The notes below the pieces were generated by a model. It worked only from the letters and a program-made list of their open reading frames with translations. It ran no database searches and had not been told where the DNA came from. The translations under genes and the position numbers were made by a program. A stretch of DNA of 64,000 nucleotides, from the NCBI GenBank assembly GCA_038210445.1, contig JBBQWQ010000013.1, forward strand, positions 62,001-126,000, read 5' to 3'. Source of the stretch: JABFRG01 sp038210445 (lineage in GTDB: Bacteria > Myxococcota_A > Polyangia > Polyangiales > Polyangiaceae). This document shows, one piece after another, positions 46,528-53,803 of the stretch (position 1 is its first letter; every line of letters starts with the position of its first letter).

Positions 46528-48222
46528 ATGCTCCTCCACCTGCGCGTTCAGAACCTCGTTCTCATCGAAGAAGTCGCCCTGGAGCTCGGCCCGGGGTTCA
46601 ACGTCATGACCGGCGAGACCGGCGCGGGAAAGTCCATCGTAGTGGACGCGCTCGATCTCATCCTCGGTGGCCGCGCGCGGCCCGACGTGGTGCGGGCGGG
46701 CGCCAAGGAAGCGGAGGTCGAGGCGCTCTTCGACGTGCCCGCCGGCTCGCGCCTGGCAGCGAACCTCGAAGCGTCGGGCGTCCCCTGCGAGCGCGAGGTG
46801 GTCATCCGGCGGGTGGTGGCCGACGGCCGCAGCCGCGCGTTCCTCAACGGGCGCCTGTGCACCGCCGCCCAGCTCAAGGAGCTGGCCCAGGATCTGTGCG
46901 ACGTTTCGTCGCAGCACGAGAGCGTGGCCCTCACCGACCCGGCGACCCACGCCGCGTACCTGGACGCCTTCGGCGGCCTCGGCGAAGAGCGGGAGCTGGT
47001 GGGAGAGCTGGCCGCCGAGCTCGCCCAGGTGGAGCGCCGCATCGCCGAGATTCGCGAGAGCTCGCGCACCCGCGCCGAGCGCGAGGACTACCTGCGCTTC
47101 CAGCTCACCGAGCTCACCGAGCTCCAGCCGATCCTGGGCGAAGAGACGGAGCTCGAGAACGAGCGCGGCAGGCTCCGCCACTCGGGGCGCCTCGCCAGCG
47201 TTACCCGCGCTGCCGGCGAGCGCCTGTACGAGTCGGAGAACGCCATCTGCGACGTGCTCGGCCGCATGGCCACCGACGTCGAAGCGCTGGGTGAGATCGA
47301 CGGCTCGCTCTCGCCGCTGGGTCGCCGCCTCGACGACGCCCGGGCGGAGCTCTCTGACGTCGCGCGCGAGCTTCGCCGCTACGCCGACTCCATCGACAGC
47401 GATCCGGCGCGCCTCGCCGAGGTGGAAGAGCGCCTCTTCCGCCTGCAAAAACTGCTGCTCAAGCACGGGCCGACCACCAAGGAGCTGCTGGAAACGAAGG
47501 CCGAGATCGAGCGCACCCTGGAGTCCCTGGAGCGCGGCGACGAGACGCGCATCGAGCTCGAGAAGGTTCGTGAGCGCACCTTCGCGAAGGCCGCCAAGGC
47601 CGCGCGCGCGCTCTCGCAGAAACGTCGCGCGGTGGCCGAGCGTCTGGCCGATGCCATCGGCCGCGAGCTGATGGCCCTGGGCATGGGCCGGGCGCGCGTG
47701 GTGGTCGACGTCACGCCCATCGAGGTGAGCGGCGACGCTACCGCCGTCGATGGCGCGCGCCTCACCGCGAGCGGCATCGACCGCGTCGAGTTCCTCATCG
47801 CCCCCAACAAGGGCGAAGAGCCGAAGCCGCTGCGCCGCATCGCCAGCGGCGGCGAGCTCTCTCGGGCGCTCTTGGCGCTCAAGCGCGTGCTGGCCGAGAA
47901 CGGCCCGGCCGGCCTCTACGTGTTCGACGAGGTCGACACCGGCGTCGGTGGCGCCATCGCCGAGGTCATCGGGCGCTCCATCGCCGAGGTGGCCACGCAT
48001 CGCCAAGTTCTGTGTATCACGCACCTACCGCAGATCGCGGCGATGGCCGATCATCACTTCCTGGTAGAGAAGAGCGAAACCAAGGATCGCACCACGGCGC
48101 GGCTGCGGCGCCTGAAAGAGAGCGAGCGGGTCGGGGAAATCGCCCGCATGCTCGGCGGCGTGAAGGTGGGCGAGGCCACCCGCAAGGCGGCCGAAGAGAT
48201 GCTGCGCTGGCGGAAGAGCTAG
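46528..48222 (+). CDS. recN: DNA repair protein RecN
   Basis: RecN (564 aa) is an SMC-like ATPase in double-strand break repair. Walker A is in GFNVMTGETGAGKSIVVDAL, the signature motif in RIASGGELSRALLALKRVL, and Walker B in GLYVFDEVDTGVGGAIAEVIG, followed by HLPQIAAMADHHFLV. Between the head parts lies a long coiled coil (RRIAEIRESSRTRAEREDY, and KAEIERTLESLERGDETRIEL). Length fits. The ATG at 46528 gives the family-like MLLHLRVQNLVLIEE start; an in-frame GTG at 46504 and an ATG at 46303 are less likely. Confidence 0.96.
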   Translation: MLLHLRVQNLVLIEEVALELGPGFNVMTGETGAGKSIVVDALDLILGGRARPDVVRAGAKEAEVEALFDVPAGSRLAANLEASGVPCEREVVIRRVVADGRSRAFLNGRLCTAAQLKELAQDLCDVSSQHESVALTDPATHAAYLDAFGGLGEERELVGELAAELAQVERRIAEIRESSRTRAEREDYLRFQLTELTELQPILGEETELENERGRLRHSGRLASVTRAAGERLYESENAICDVLGRMATDVEALGEIDGSLSPLGRRLDDARAELSDVARELRRYADSIDSDPARLAEVEERLFRLQKLLLKHGPTTKELLETKAEIERTLESLERGDETRIELEKVRERTFAKAAKAARALSQKRRAVAERLADAIGRELMALGMGRARVVVDVTPIEVSGDATAVDGARLTASGIDRVEFLIAPNKGEEPKPLRRIASGGELSRALLALKRVLAENGPAGLYVFDEVDTGVGGAIAEVIGRSIAEVATHRQVLCITHLPQIAAMADHHFLVEKSETKDRTTARLRRLKESERVGEIARMLGGVKVGEATRKAAEEMLRWRKS

Positions 48223-48260
48223 CGAACGATTCGACGGCAACCCGCGCGAACCGGGCGCGC

Positions 48261-49058
48261 TCAGGCGAAGATGGCGACCACGTTCTCGGACATGCGCAGC
48301 GGCTCGGGTCGCTCTGTCATGACCTCGTGGCCGTCTTTGGTCACCAGGATGGTGTGCTCGAACTGCGCTGAGAGCGTGCCGTCGACGGTGCGGGCGGTCC
48401 ACCTGTCGCTCTCGTCGATCTCCACCTCGAAGCCGCCGATGTTGACCATGGGCTCGATGGTAAAGGTCATGCCGGCGCGGAGGCGCTCGCCAGTGCCGGC
48501 GCGCCCGTAGTGCTTCACCTGCGGGTCTTCGTGAAAGCGCCGACCGATGCCATGGCCCACGAAGTCGCGAACCACGCTGCACCCTTCCGCCTCGGCGTAC
48601 TCCTGGATGGCGTGGCCGATGTCGCCCAGCCGCGCGCCGTCGCGCACGACGGCGATGGCGCGCCGAAGCGACTCGCGCGAGACCTCGGTGACCTTGCGGG
48701 CCGCTTCCGACGGCGTACCGAGGTAGAAGGTTGCCGAGGTGTCGCCGTAGAAGCCCTTGTAGAATGTGGTGACGTCGACGTTCACGATGTCGCCGTCCTT
48801 GAGGACTTGCGGACCGGGGATGCCGTGGCACACGACCTCGTTGACCGACGTGCAAACGCTCTTGGGGAAGCGCTTGTAGTTGAGCGGCGCGGGGTAGGCG
48901 CCGCGGCGGATGGTGTCCTCGTGGACGATGGTGTTGATGTCTTCGGTGGTCATGCCCACGCGAATTTTCTCACCCACCAAGAGGAGCGTCTCGGCCGCCA
49001 TCCGGCACGCGACGCGCATCTGCTCGATCTCTTTGGGGCTCTTGATGTCGATGGCCAT
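48261..49058 (-). CDS. map: type I methionine aminopeptidase
   Basis: Methionine aminopeptidase (265 aa) removes the initiator Met. The metal ligands are visible in order: Asp in VNVDVTTFYKGFYGDTSATF, His in FVGHGIGRRFHEDP, Glu in TIEPMVNIGG and Glu in SAQFEHTILVTKDG. The N-terminal MAIDIKSPKEIEQMRVACR block and CTSVNEVVCHGIPG are typical. An ATG start is used. The gene is convergent with recN (38 bases between stops). The next upstream gene on this strand (lipoprotein) ends 14 bases before it, so they may be co-transcribed. Confidence 0.96.
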   Translation of the reverse strand: MAIDIKSPKEIEQMRVACRMAAETLLLVGEKIRVGMTTEDINTIVHEDTIRRGAYPAPLNYKRFPKSVCTSVNEVVCHGIPGPQVLKDGDIVNVDVTTFYKGFYGDTSATFYLGTPSEAARKVTEVSRESLRRAIAVVRDGARLGDIGHAIQEYAEAEGCSVVRDFVGHGIGRRFHEDPQVKHYGRAGTGERLRAGMTFTIEPMVNIGGFEVEIDESDRWTARTVDGTLSAQFEHTILVTKDGHEVMTERPEPLRMSENVVAIFA

Positions 49059-49072
49059 AAAACCGCCTGCTT

Positions 49073-49618
49073 CTACTTCTTCACTTCGTCGAGCGCCAGT
49101 GAATCGCTCACCGCGTGAATGACCGCTTTGGAGTCCGGCGCGAGGTGGAAGTGGAGCTCCTTGTCGCCATCGGCGAGGACGAACTCCTTCACGAAGATGA
49201 CGAACGTTTTGCCCACCAGACCCCCCTCGAGGTTCTTCACGAGCCCGATGGACACCGATTTTTCGTCGATGCGGACGTTGAACGGGCTCTTGGGCGGGTA
49301 CTTGCCCACCATCTCGTCGCCGAGCGTGCTCATCGAGAGCTGGTACACGGAGTGCTCCTCAGAGGTTCGGGCGGTCACCGTGAGGATTCGAACCCGGAGC
49401 ACGGCATCGGCGTCTCTGGTGCGCTCGCGAAACTGCGGGTCGGTCGCCGGGTCGTAGCTCTTGTCGAAGTCCATCCCGACCGCGCTGGGCTCAATGGTGT
49501 CGTCGAAAAGTGCCGTAATTTTGCCAACATAGGTCGGTAGCGGCCGGTTCGTCATGGCGGGGCCGCAGGCGCTCCCCAGGGCGATCATGAAGAGGAGGGC
49601 GTAAGGGCGACCAGGCAT
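49073..49618 (-). CDS. hypothetical lipoprotein (181 aa)
   Basis: The N-terminus PGRPYALLFMIALGSACG is a signal peptide ending in Cys; the lipobox GSAC is weak but plausible. The body is beta-strand-rich (GKITALFDDTIEPSAVGMDF, RTRDADAVLRVRILTVTAR, VVGKTFVIF-like GGLVGKTFVIFVKEFV) with no known family. It precedes map on the same strand and is divergent from the next lipoprotein gene (187 bases between starts). Function is unknown. Confidence 0.65.
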   Translation of the reverse strand: MPGRPYALLFMIALGSACGPAMTNRPLPTYVGKITALFDDTIEPSAVGMDFDKSYDPATDPQFRERTRDADAVLRVRILTVTARTSEEHSVYQLSMSTLGDEMVGKYPPKSPFNVRIDEKSVSIGLVKNLEGGLVGKTFVIFVKEFVLADGDKELHFHLAPDSKAVIHAVSDSLALDEVKK

Positions 49619-49805
49619 ATCCCGTTTTCTTACCAGGTTTCGGCTGTCGCATCGAAGACTTGGCGAGGCCCCCCAGGGCCCGGAAAGGAGGGCCCATACA
49701 GGTCCTACAATGTCGCTCCCAAATCGGTGTATCCTGCCACCCCGCGAGCGAGACCGCTCGCCCCCGAACCGAACTCGAGGCGCGGCCTCGGTAGAGACGA
49801 AAACC

Positions 49806-50768
49806 ATGAAACGATCGCACGTTCTCCCCCTCGCTCTCGCGGCCTTCGCCGGAATCTTCGCGGCCCATGCATCGGGCTGCGCCGCCGCCTCCAAGGCGCC
49901 CACCCAGGCATCACCCGGCGGTGAGCCCACCTCCGACGAGAGCTCGGGCTCGGGCGGCGAAGGCTCGGGCTCGGGTGGGTCTGGCGCCTCGCCCTCGCCG
50001 CGTTCCGACACTTCACCTGCGCCCGCCGGCACCGCCGCGGTGGTGAGCGCCGGCGCCGGCACCATGGACGGCGTGAAGTTCGGCATGACCCGCAACGACG
50101 TGTTCCGCGTCTACAACGAGTCCGGCGGCATCATCGACAAGGACTACGACGCCGTGCTGCGCAAGATGCAGCCGGGCGTGCAGATGAAGGCCACCGAAGC
50201 CGAGCGCGACAACGTCAAGCGCGGCTTCGAGCGCAGCGTCATCGAGTTCAAGGACCTGCCCACGGGGCTCGACTCCACCGGTCTTCGCGCCGAGTACTCG
50301 TACAAGAACCGCGAGTCCATCGCCATCCTCGACCGGCCGGGCAAGCGGCGCATCTTCTTCTTCATCGGCGACCGCTTGTGGAAGCTGTACGACGAGGTGA
50401 AGCTCGCCGGCGCGGCCGGCATCGGTGCGTCTTACAAGGAAGCGCTTACCAAGCTTGGCGCGCAGTTCGGCGGCGCGGGCAAGGCCGTGGCGGGCGCGCC
50501 GTTCCCGACCACCGAATGGCAAGACGCATCGACCCACATGCGAGCAGTGGACCGCTCCAGCGAAAAGGTGGTGGGCGTCGTGCTCGAAGAGAAGTCGACC
50601 CTCGCCAACCTTCCGCAGTTGCGCTCGGCCAAGGTCGACGACCCGTTCGCCATCGACCCGTCGATCTCGGCGGTCACCAAGGGCGGAATCAGCGATCCCA
50701 ATGCGGGCGGCGCGCCCACCGCGACCGCCAGCGCCAGCGGCAAGGTCAAGCCGCCGAAAAAGAAGTAG
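49806..50768 (+). CDS. hypothetical lipoprotein (320 aa)
   Basis: The signal peptide ends in lipobox ASGC (KRSHVLPLALAAFAGIFAAH then ASGC). A Ser/Gly/Glu low-complexity linker (about residues 30-75) precedes a folded domain that begins GVKFGMTRNDVFRVYNESGG, a phrase common to proteins that may bind small ligands. The rest is alternating charged strands and helices (VIEFKDLPTGLDSTGLRAEYS). No enzyme motif was recognised. The start ATG at 49806 is chosen for the signal peptide; a longer frame from 49710 lacks one. Confidence 0.7.
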   Translation: MKRSHVLPLALAAFAGIFAAHASGCAAASKAPTQASPGGEPTSDESSGSGGEGSGSGGSGASPSPRSDTSPAPAGTAAVVSAGAGTMDGVKFGMTRNDVFRVYNESGGIIDKDYDAVLRKMQPGVQMKATEAERDNVKRGFERSVIEFKDLPTGLDSTGLRAEYSYKNRESIAILDRPGKRRIFFFIGDRLWKLYDEVKLAGAAGIGASYKEALTKLGAQFGGAGKAVAGAPFPTTEWQDASTHMRAVDRSSEKVVGVVLEEKSTLANLPQLRSAKVDDPFAIDPSISAVTKGGISDPNAGGAPTATASASGKVKPPKKK

Positions 50769-50816
50769 CGGACCGCGCCTACCCAACCTCGCCGCAATCG
50801 TGTACGGTCGGCGTTA

Positions 50817-51131
50817 GTGGCACGCTCGAACAACGCAGACTCCGGCACGCCGGAGTCGCTCGAACCTCCGGAGCTCTTCGAACGCGTGGCGGCGGCATGC
50901 AGGGAACGTGTCCTGCCGCTCGTCACCGCCGACGCCGGAGAGCTCTATCTGGTGAGTGTGACCGTCGACGAGGTGCACGTGCACCTGGCGGGAACGTGCG
51001 CCGGATGTCCGGGTGCGGTTCTCACCGAGCGTCACCTCATCGCCCCGGTGGTGAACGAGGCGCTTCCGAGTGCCACGTTGCGGGTGACCACCGGCTGGCG
51101 AACGCCCTCCGGCGCGCAGCGCCTCTCCTGA
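50817..51131 (+). CDS. Nfu/NifU C-terminal-domain Fe-S scaffold-like protein
   Basis: This small 104-residue protein resembles the NifU C-terminal/Nfu domain that carries a CxxC pair for a [4Fe-4S] cluster: GTCAGCPGAVLTERHLIAPVV, preceded by VTVDEVHVHLAG. Such proteins deliver iron-sulphur clusters to targets. It starts with GTG, 48 bases after the lipoprotein gene. The usual CxxCP plus following hydrophobic helix are intact. No isc/suf gene is close. Confidence 0.8.
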   Translation: MARSNNADSGTPESLEPPELFERVAAACRERVLPLVTADAGELYLVSVTVDEVHVHLAGTCAGCPGAVLTERHLIAPVVNEALPSATLRVTTGWRTPSGAQRLS

Positions 51132-51225
51132 GCGAGGGCGACTTTTTCGCAGGGCGCTGGCTGTGGTTTTCCCGCGGGTAGCGCGGGGTGAAGACGCACA
51201 TGGTGCGTGCACGGTTTGTCTGGCG

Positions 51226-52191
51226 ATGCGAAGCGAAAGCGAGCAACATAGTTTTGTGGCGCGCTATCGACTTCGATTCCTGCTCCAGGAATTCGACCTG
51301 GCCTCCGGCGTAACCCTGCTCGGGCGAAGCTCGGAATGTCACATTACCATCGAGGACCCGCTGGTCTCACGGGTTCACGCGCGCATCGAGCTCGCGAACG
51401 GGGTGGCGACGCTGAGCGACCAAGGCAGTCGCAACGGGGTTCGCATCAATGGGAGAGCCATTCAAGGTCCGACCCACATCGAGAATGGCGATCGCATTCG
51501 TCTGGGCACGCAGGAGCTCGTGTTCGCCCGCGTCGAGACCCAGGCCAGCAGCGCGAAGACGACGGGGTTTTTGCGGCACTGCGCGCGGTGTCGCCTGCCG
51601 TATCCAGAAGAGGCAGGCAACTGCCCCAGTTGCGGCAGTGAAGAGGTGCTCGCCGACGACACGCTGACGGGGCGCCAAGGCGACCAGAAGGTATGGCAGC
51701 TCCAGCTTTACGTGGAGGTGCTGGAGCGCGCGTTGGCCACCGGACGACACGCCGAGTGCGAGCGCATCCTCGGTCGCGCCGGGTCCGAGATCGACGAACG
51801 CGTCGCGCAGGGCGGCAAGGTCGAACCGCCGCTGGTGGCCGCGCTCGCGCACATCACCGCGCGGCTCGCCATCGCCGCCAAGAGTGCCATGTGGGCTTGC
51901 TGGGCGATCCGCCTGCACCGTCAGCTCGCCACGGTTCCCAGCGAAGAGACGCTGCGGGCGTTCGACCAGCTCGCCACCGAGTTTCCCATGGAAGCCGGGG
52001 GCGTTCTGGGCGAGCTCGCTGCGTTCTTTGCGGCGCGCGGCGACCTTCCGGGCGCAGCCGAGTCCGCCGTGCGGCTCAATGCCCTGGCCGACCGCGTGGC
52101 GCTCTCGGCGACCGGTTCCGGCGCCACCACGACGGGCCCGCGCCCGACCGCAGCACCGCCCTTTGCGGGGCGCGGCGCCGGCGACGCCTAG
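51226..52191 (+). CDS. FHA-domain protein with zinc ribbon
   Basis: Residues 10-100 form an FHA (phosphothreonine-binding) domain: ITIEDPLVSRVHARIELANG, NGVRINGRAIQG and the GDRIRLGTQELVF end, containing the Arg/Ser/Asn pattern for phosphopeptide contact (GRSSECHI, SRVHARI, SRNG). A zinc ribbon follows (CARCRLPYPEEAGNCPSCG). The last 190 residues are helical with no known domain. The start is uncertain between the ATG at 51226 and a GTG about 30 bases on. A second FHA gene follows on the same strand. Such proteins read phosphoproteins made by Ser/Thr kinases. Confidence 0.85.
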   Translation: MRSESEQHSFVARYRLRFLLQEFDLASGVTLLGRSSECHITIEDPLVSRVHARIELANGVATLSDQGSRNGVRINGRAIQGPTHIENGDRIRLGTQELVFARVETQASSAKTTGFLRHCARCRLPYPEEAGNCPSCGSEEVLADDTLTGRQGDQKVWQLQLYVEVLERALATGRHAECERILGRAGSEIDERVAQGGKVEPPLVAALAHITARLAIAAKSAMWACWAIRLHRQLATVPSEETLRAFDQLATEFPMEAGGVLGELAAFFAARGDLPGAAESAVRLNALADRVALSATGSGATTTGPRPTAAPPFAGRGAGDA

Positions 52192-52432
52192 CGAGCCCCG
52201 TCTTTTGCGGCGAGTTTCCGCCTCCCACCCGCGCCAAGGGCCGGGGCGCTTGCGCATAGGAGGCGCCGATGCGCGCGGGAGGTGCCCTACTGACGAATGG
52301 AAAAAGATTGAACTTCCAGGGTCATCGAGCGCATTCTGAGGGGAAGCTGCGGAACTCGCGACGGCGGGGCCTGCGGCGCCGGCTTCTCCGGACTCGAACC
52401 CTTCCCCGTAGCCCGCCCGTCCCGTTGAACGC

Positions 52433-53296
52433 ATGCGTTTTCGTCTGCGGTACCAGCAGCATGACCTCGAGCTGAACGAGGGACAATTCGCGGTGGGCCG
52501 CAATGCCAGCTGCCAGCTCGCGCTCGACGATCCTCTGGTGTCGCGTCGGCACGCGCTGTTCACCGTGTCGTACGACACGGTGTTGGTGGAGGACCTGGCG
52601 AGCCGCAATGGCGTGCTCGTCAACGGCGTCCGCATCGAGGGCCCCACCGAGGTCATGGTGGGCGATCGCGTGCTCATCGGATCGCAGGAGATCACGCTCC
52701 TGGTTGCCGCCGAGACAGAGGACCGCATGCCGGCGGCGCGGGTGGCCAAAATGACACTGCCCAAGCTGCCGGCGCAGGCGGTGCATGACGCCATTGCGTA
52801 CGCCGAGGAGCACGGCACCATCGAGGGGCACTTCAACCCCGACCTCGAGACCAGCATGCTGCGGCGCGCGGAGCAGTTCCGTGTGCTGGGCGGCGTGGCC
52901 GACAAGGCCCTGGCGCTCGGACGCTCTGCGGAAGCGGAGCGCCTGCTCGCCTCGGCCTTGGCCGACGTCATCGAAGCGAGCCGTGCCGGGCGTTTGCTCC
53001 CGATCGAGCTGGTGGACGAGGCCGCGCGCTTCTCGGCGCGGCTCGCCACCGCCACCGGCAAAGGCGGTTGGGCCGACTACGTGGTGGAGCTGTACCAGGC
53101 GCAAGACCGACCGCCGCCTGCACCCGTGATTGCCGAGCTCTACACTGCGTTGCGGAAGATCACGAACCTCGACGTGGCCCGCCTGCGGGCGTTCGTGGAC
53201 CAGATTCGCGGGTATGCGGGGGCTTACGGTCCGGCAGACCGATTCCTGTTCCAGCGGCTCGAGGGGCTCTTGCGGATAGCGACGACGCTGCAATAG
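52433..53296 (+). CDS. FHA-domain protein with helical C-terminal region
   Basis: The 287-residue protein has an N-terminal FHA domain (residues 8-95: FAVGRNASCQLALDDPLVSR, the RRHALF block, LEDLASRNGVLVNG, DRVLIGSQEI). A helical C-terminal region follows with AEEHGTIEGHFNPDLETSML, then LLRIATTLQ. It is similar in design to the preceding FHA protein but lacks the zinc ribbon. The two are probably paralogues. Its last 137 bases overlap the convergent dciA-like gene. Confidence 0.85.
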   Translation: MRFRLRYQQHDLELNEGQFAVGRNASCQLALDDPLVSRRHALFTVSYDTVLVEDLASRNGVLVNGVRIEGPTEVMVGDRVLIGSQEITLLVAAETEDRMPAARVAKMTLPKLPAQAVHDAIAYAEEHGTIEGHFNPDLETSMLRRAEQFRVLGGVADKALALGRSAEAERLLASALADVIEASRAGRLLPIELVDEAARFSARLATATGKGGWADYVVELYQAQDRPPPAPVIAELYTALRKITNLDVARLRAFVDQIRGYAGAYGPADRFLFQRLEGLLRIATTLQ

Positions 53297-53753
53297 CCAG
53301 CGACACGCTGGCGGCGCCGCGAATCAGCTCCGCCAGGTCTGCGTCCTCGACCGCGTCGATGATCGCGGCGAGCCCCTCGGGAATGGGACCGCCCTGGGGC
53401 ACCTTGCGCACGACGCGCCGCTCGGGTGGCCGCTCGAAGTGCTCGACCTCGCCGACCCGGAAACGAAGCCGATCGCACGGCACCCCGGCGGCGCGCAGGC
53501 GCTCTACGATGGCTTCGGCGAGGAAGCCGAGCTCGCTGGCCCAGGCGCTGGTGGAGACGCGCACCCACAGCGTACCGCGAGCGAGCGTGACCGGGGTCGC
53601 GCGCATGGCGATGCGCGAGCCCACCGCGTCGCGCCATACCCGATGGGCGATCGGGAGGACCACCTTCGAGAAGCGCTGCTCGCCGCTCTTGCGGAGCACG
53701 TCTTCTAGCGGCTCCGGCGCGGACAGGTTGTTTCGGCGGGGCCGCTTGCGCAT
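53160..53753 (-). CDS. dciA: DciA/DUF721 family protein
   Basis: The 197-residue protein has a basic N-terminus (RKRPRRNNLSAPEPLEDVL) and the DUF721/DciA core: VWRDAVGSRIAMRATPVTLARGTL, WVRVSTSAWASELGFLAEAI and LRFRVGE. DciA-like proteins help load the replicative helicase in many bacteria that lack DnaC. The last 45 residues, Arg/Pro/Gly-rich (APRAAGTGIGLPDRK), run antisense to the end of the FHA gene for 137 bases and look like read-through rather than a domain. The ATG at 53753 has no strong ribosome site. The real end may be earlier if a sequence error removed a stop. Confidence 0.75.
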   Translation of the reverse strand: MRKRPRRNNLSAPEPLEDVLRKSGEQRFSKVVLPIAHRVWRDAVGSRIAMRATPVTLARGTLWVRVSTSAWASELGFLAEAIVERLRAAGVPCDRLRFRVGEVEHFERPPERRVVRKVPQGGPIPEGLAAIIDAVEDADLAELIRGAASVSLAIAASSLSARAPRAAGTGIGLPDRKPPHTRESGPRTPAGGPRRGS

Positions 53754-53803
53754 CGCGTGATCGGTACCACGCGGGGGCACCCGGGGCCAGGTGGTCGCTT
53801 TCG

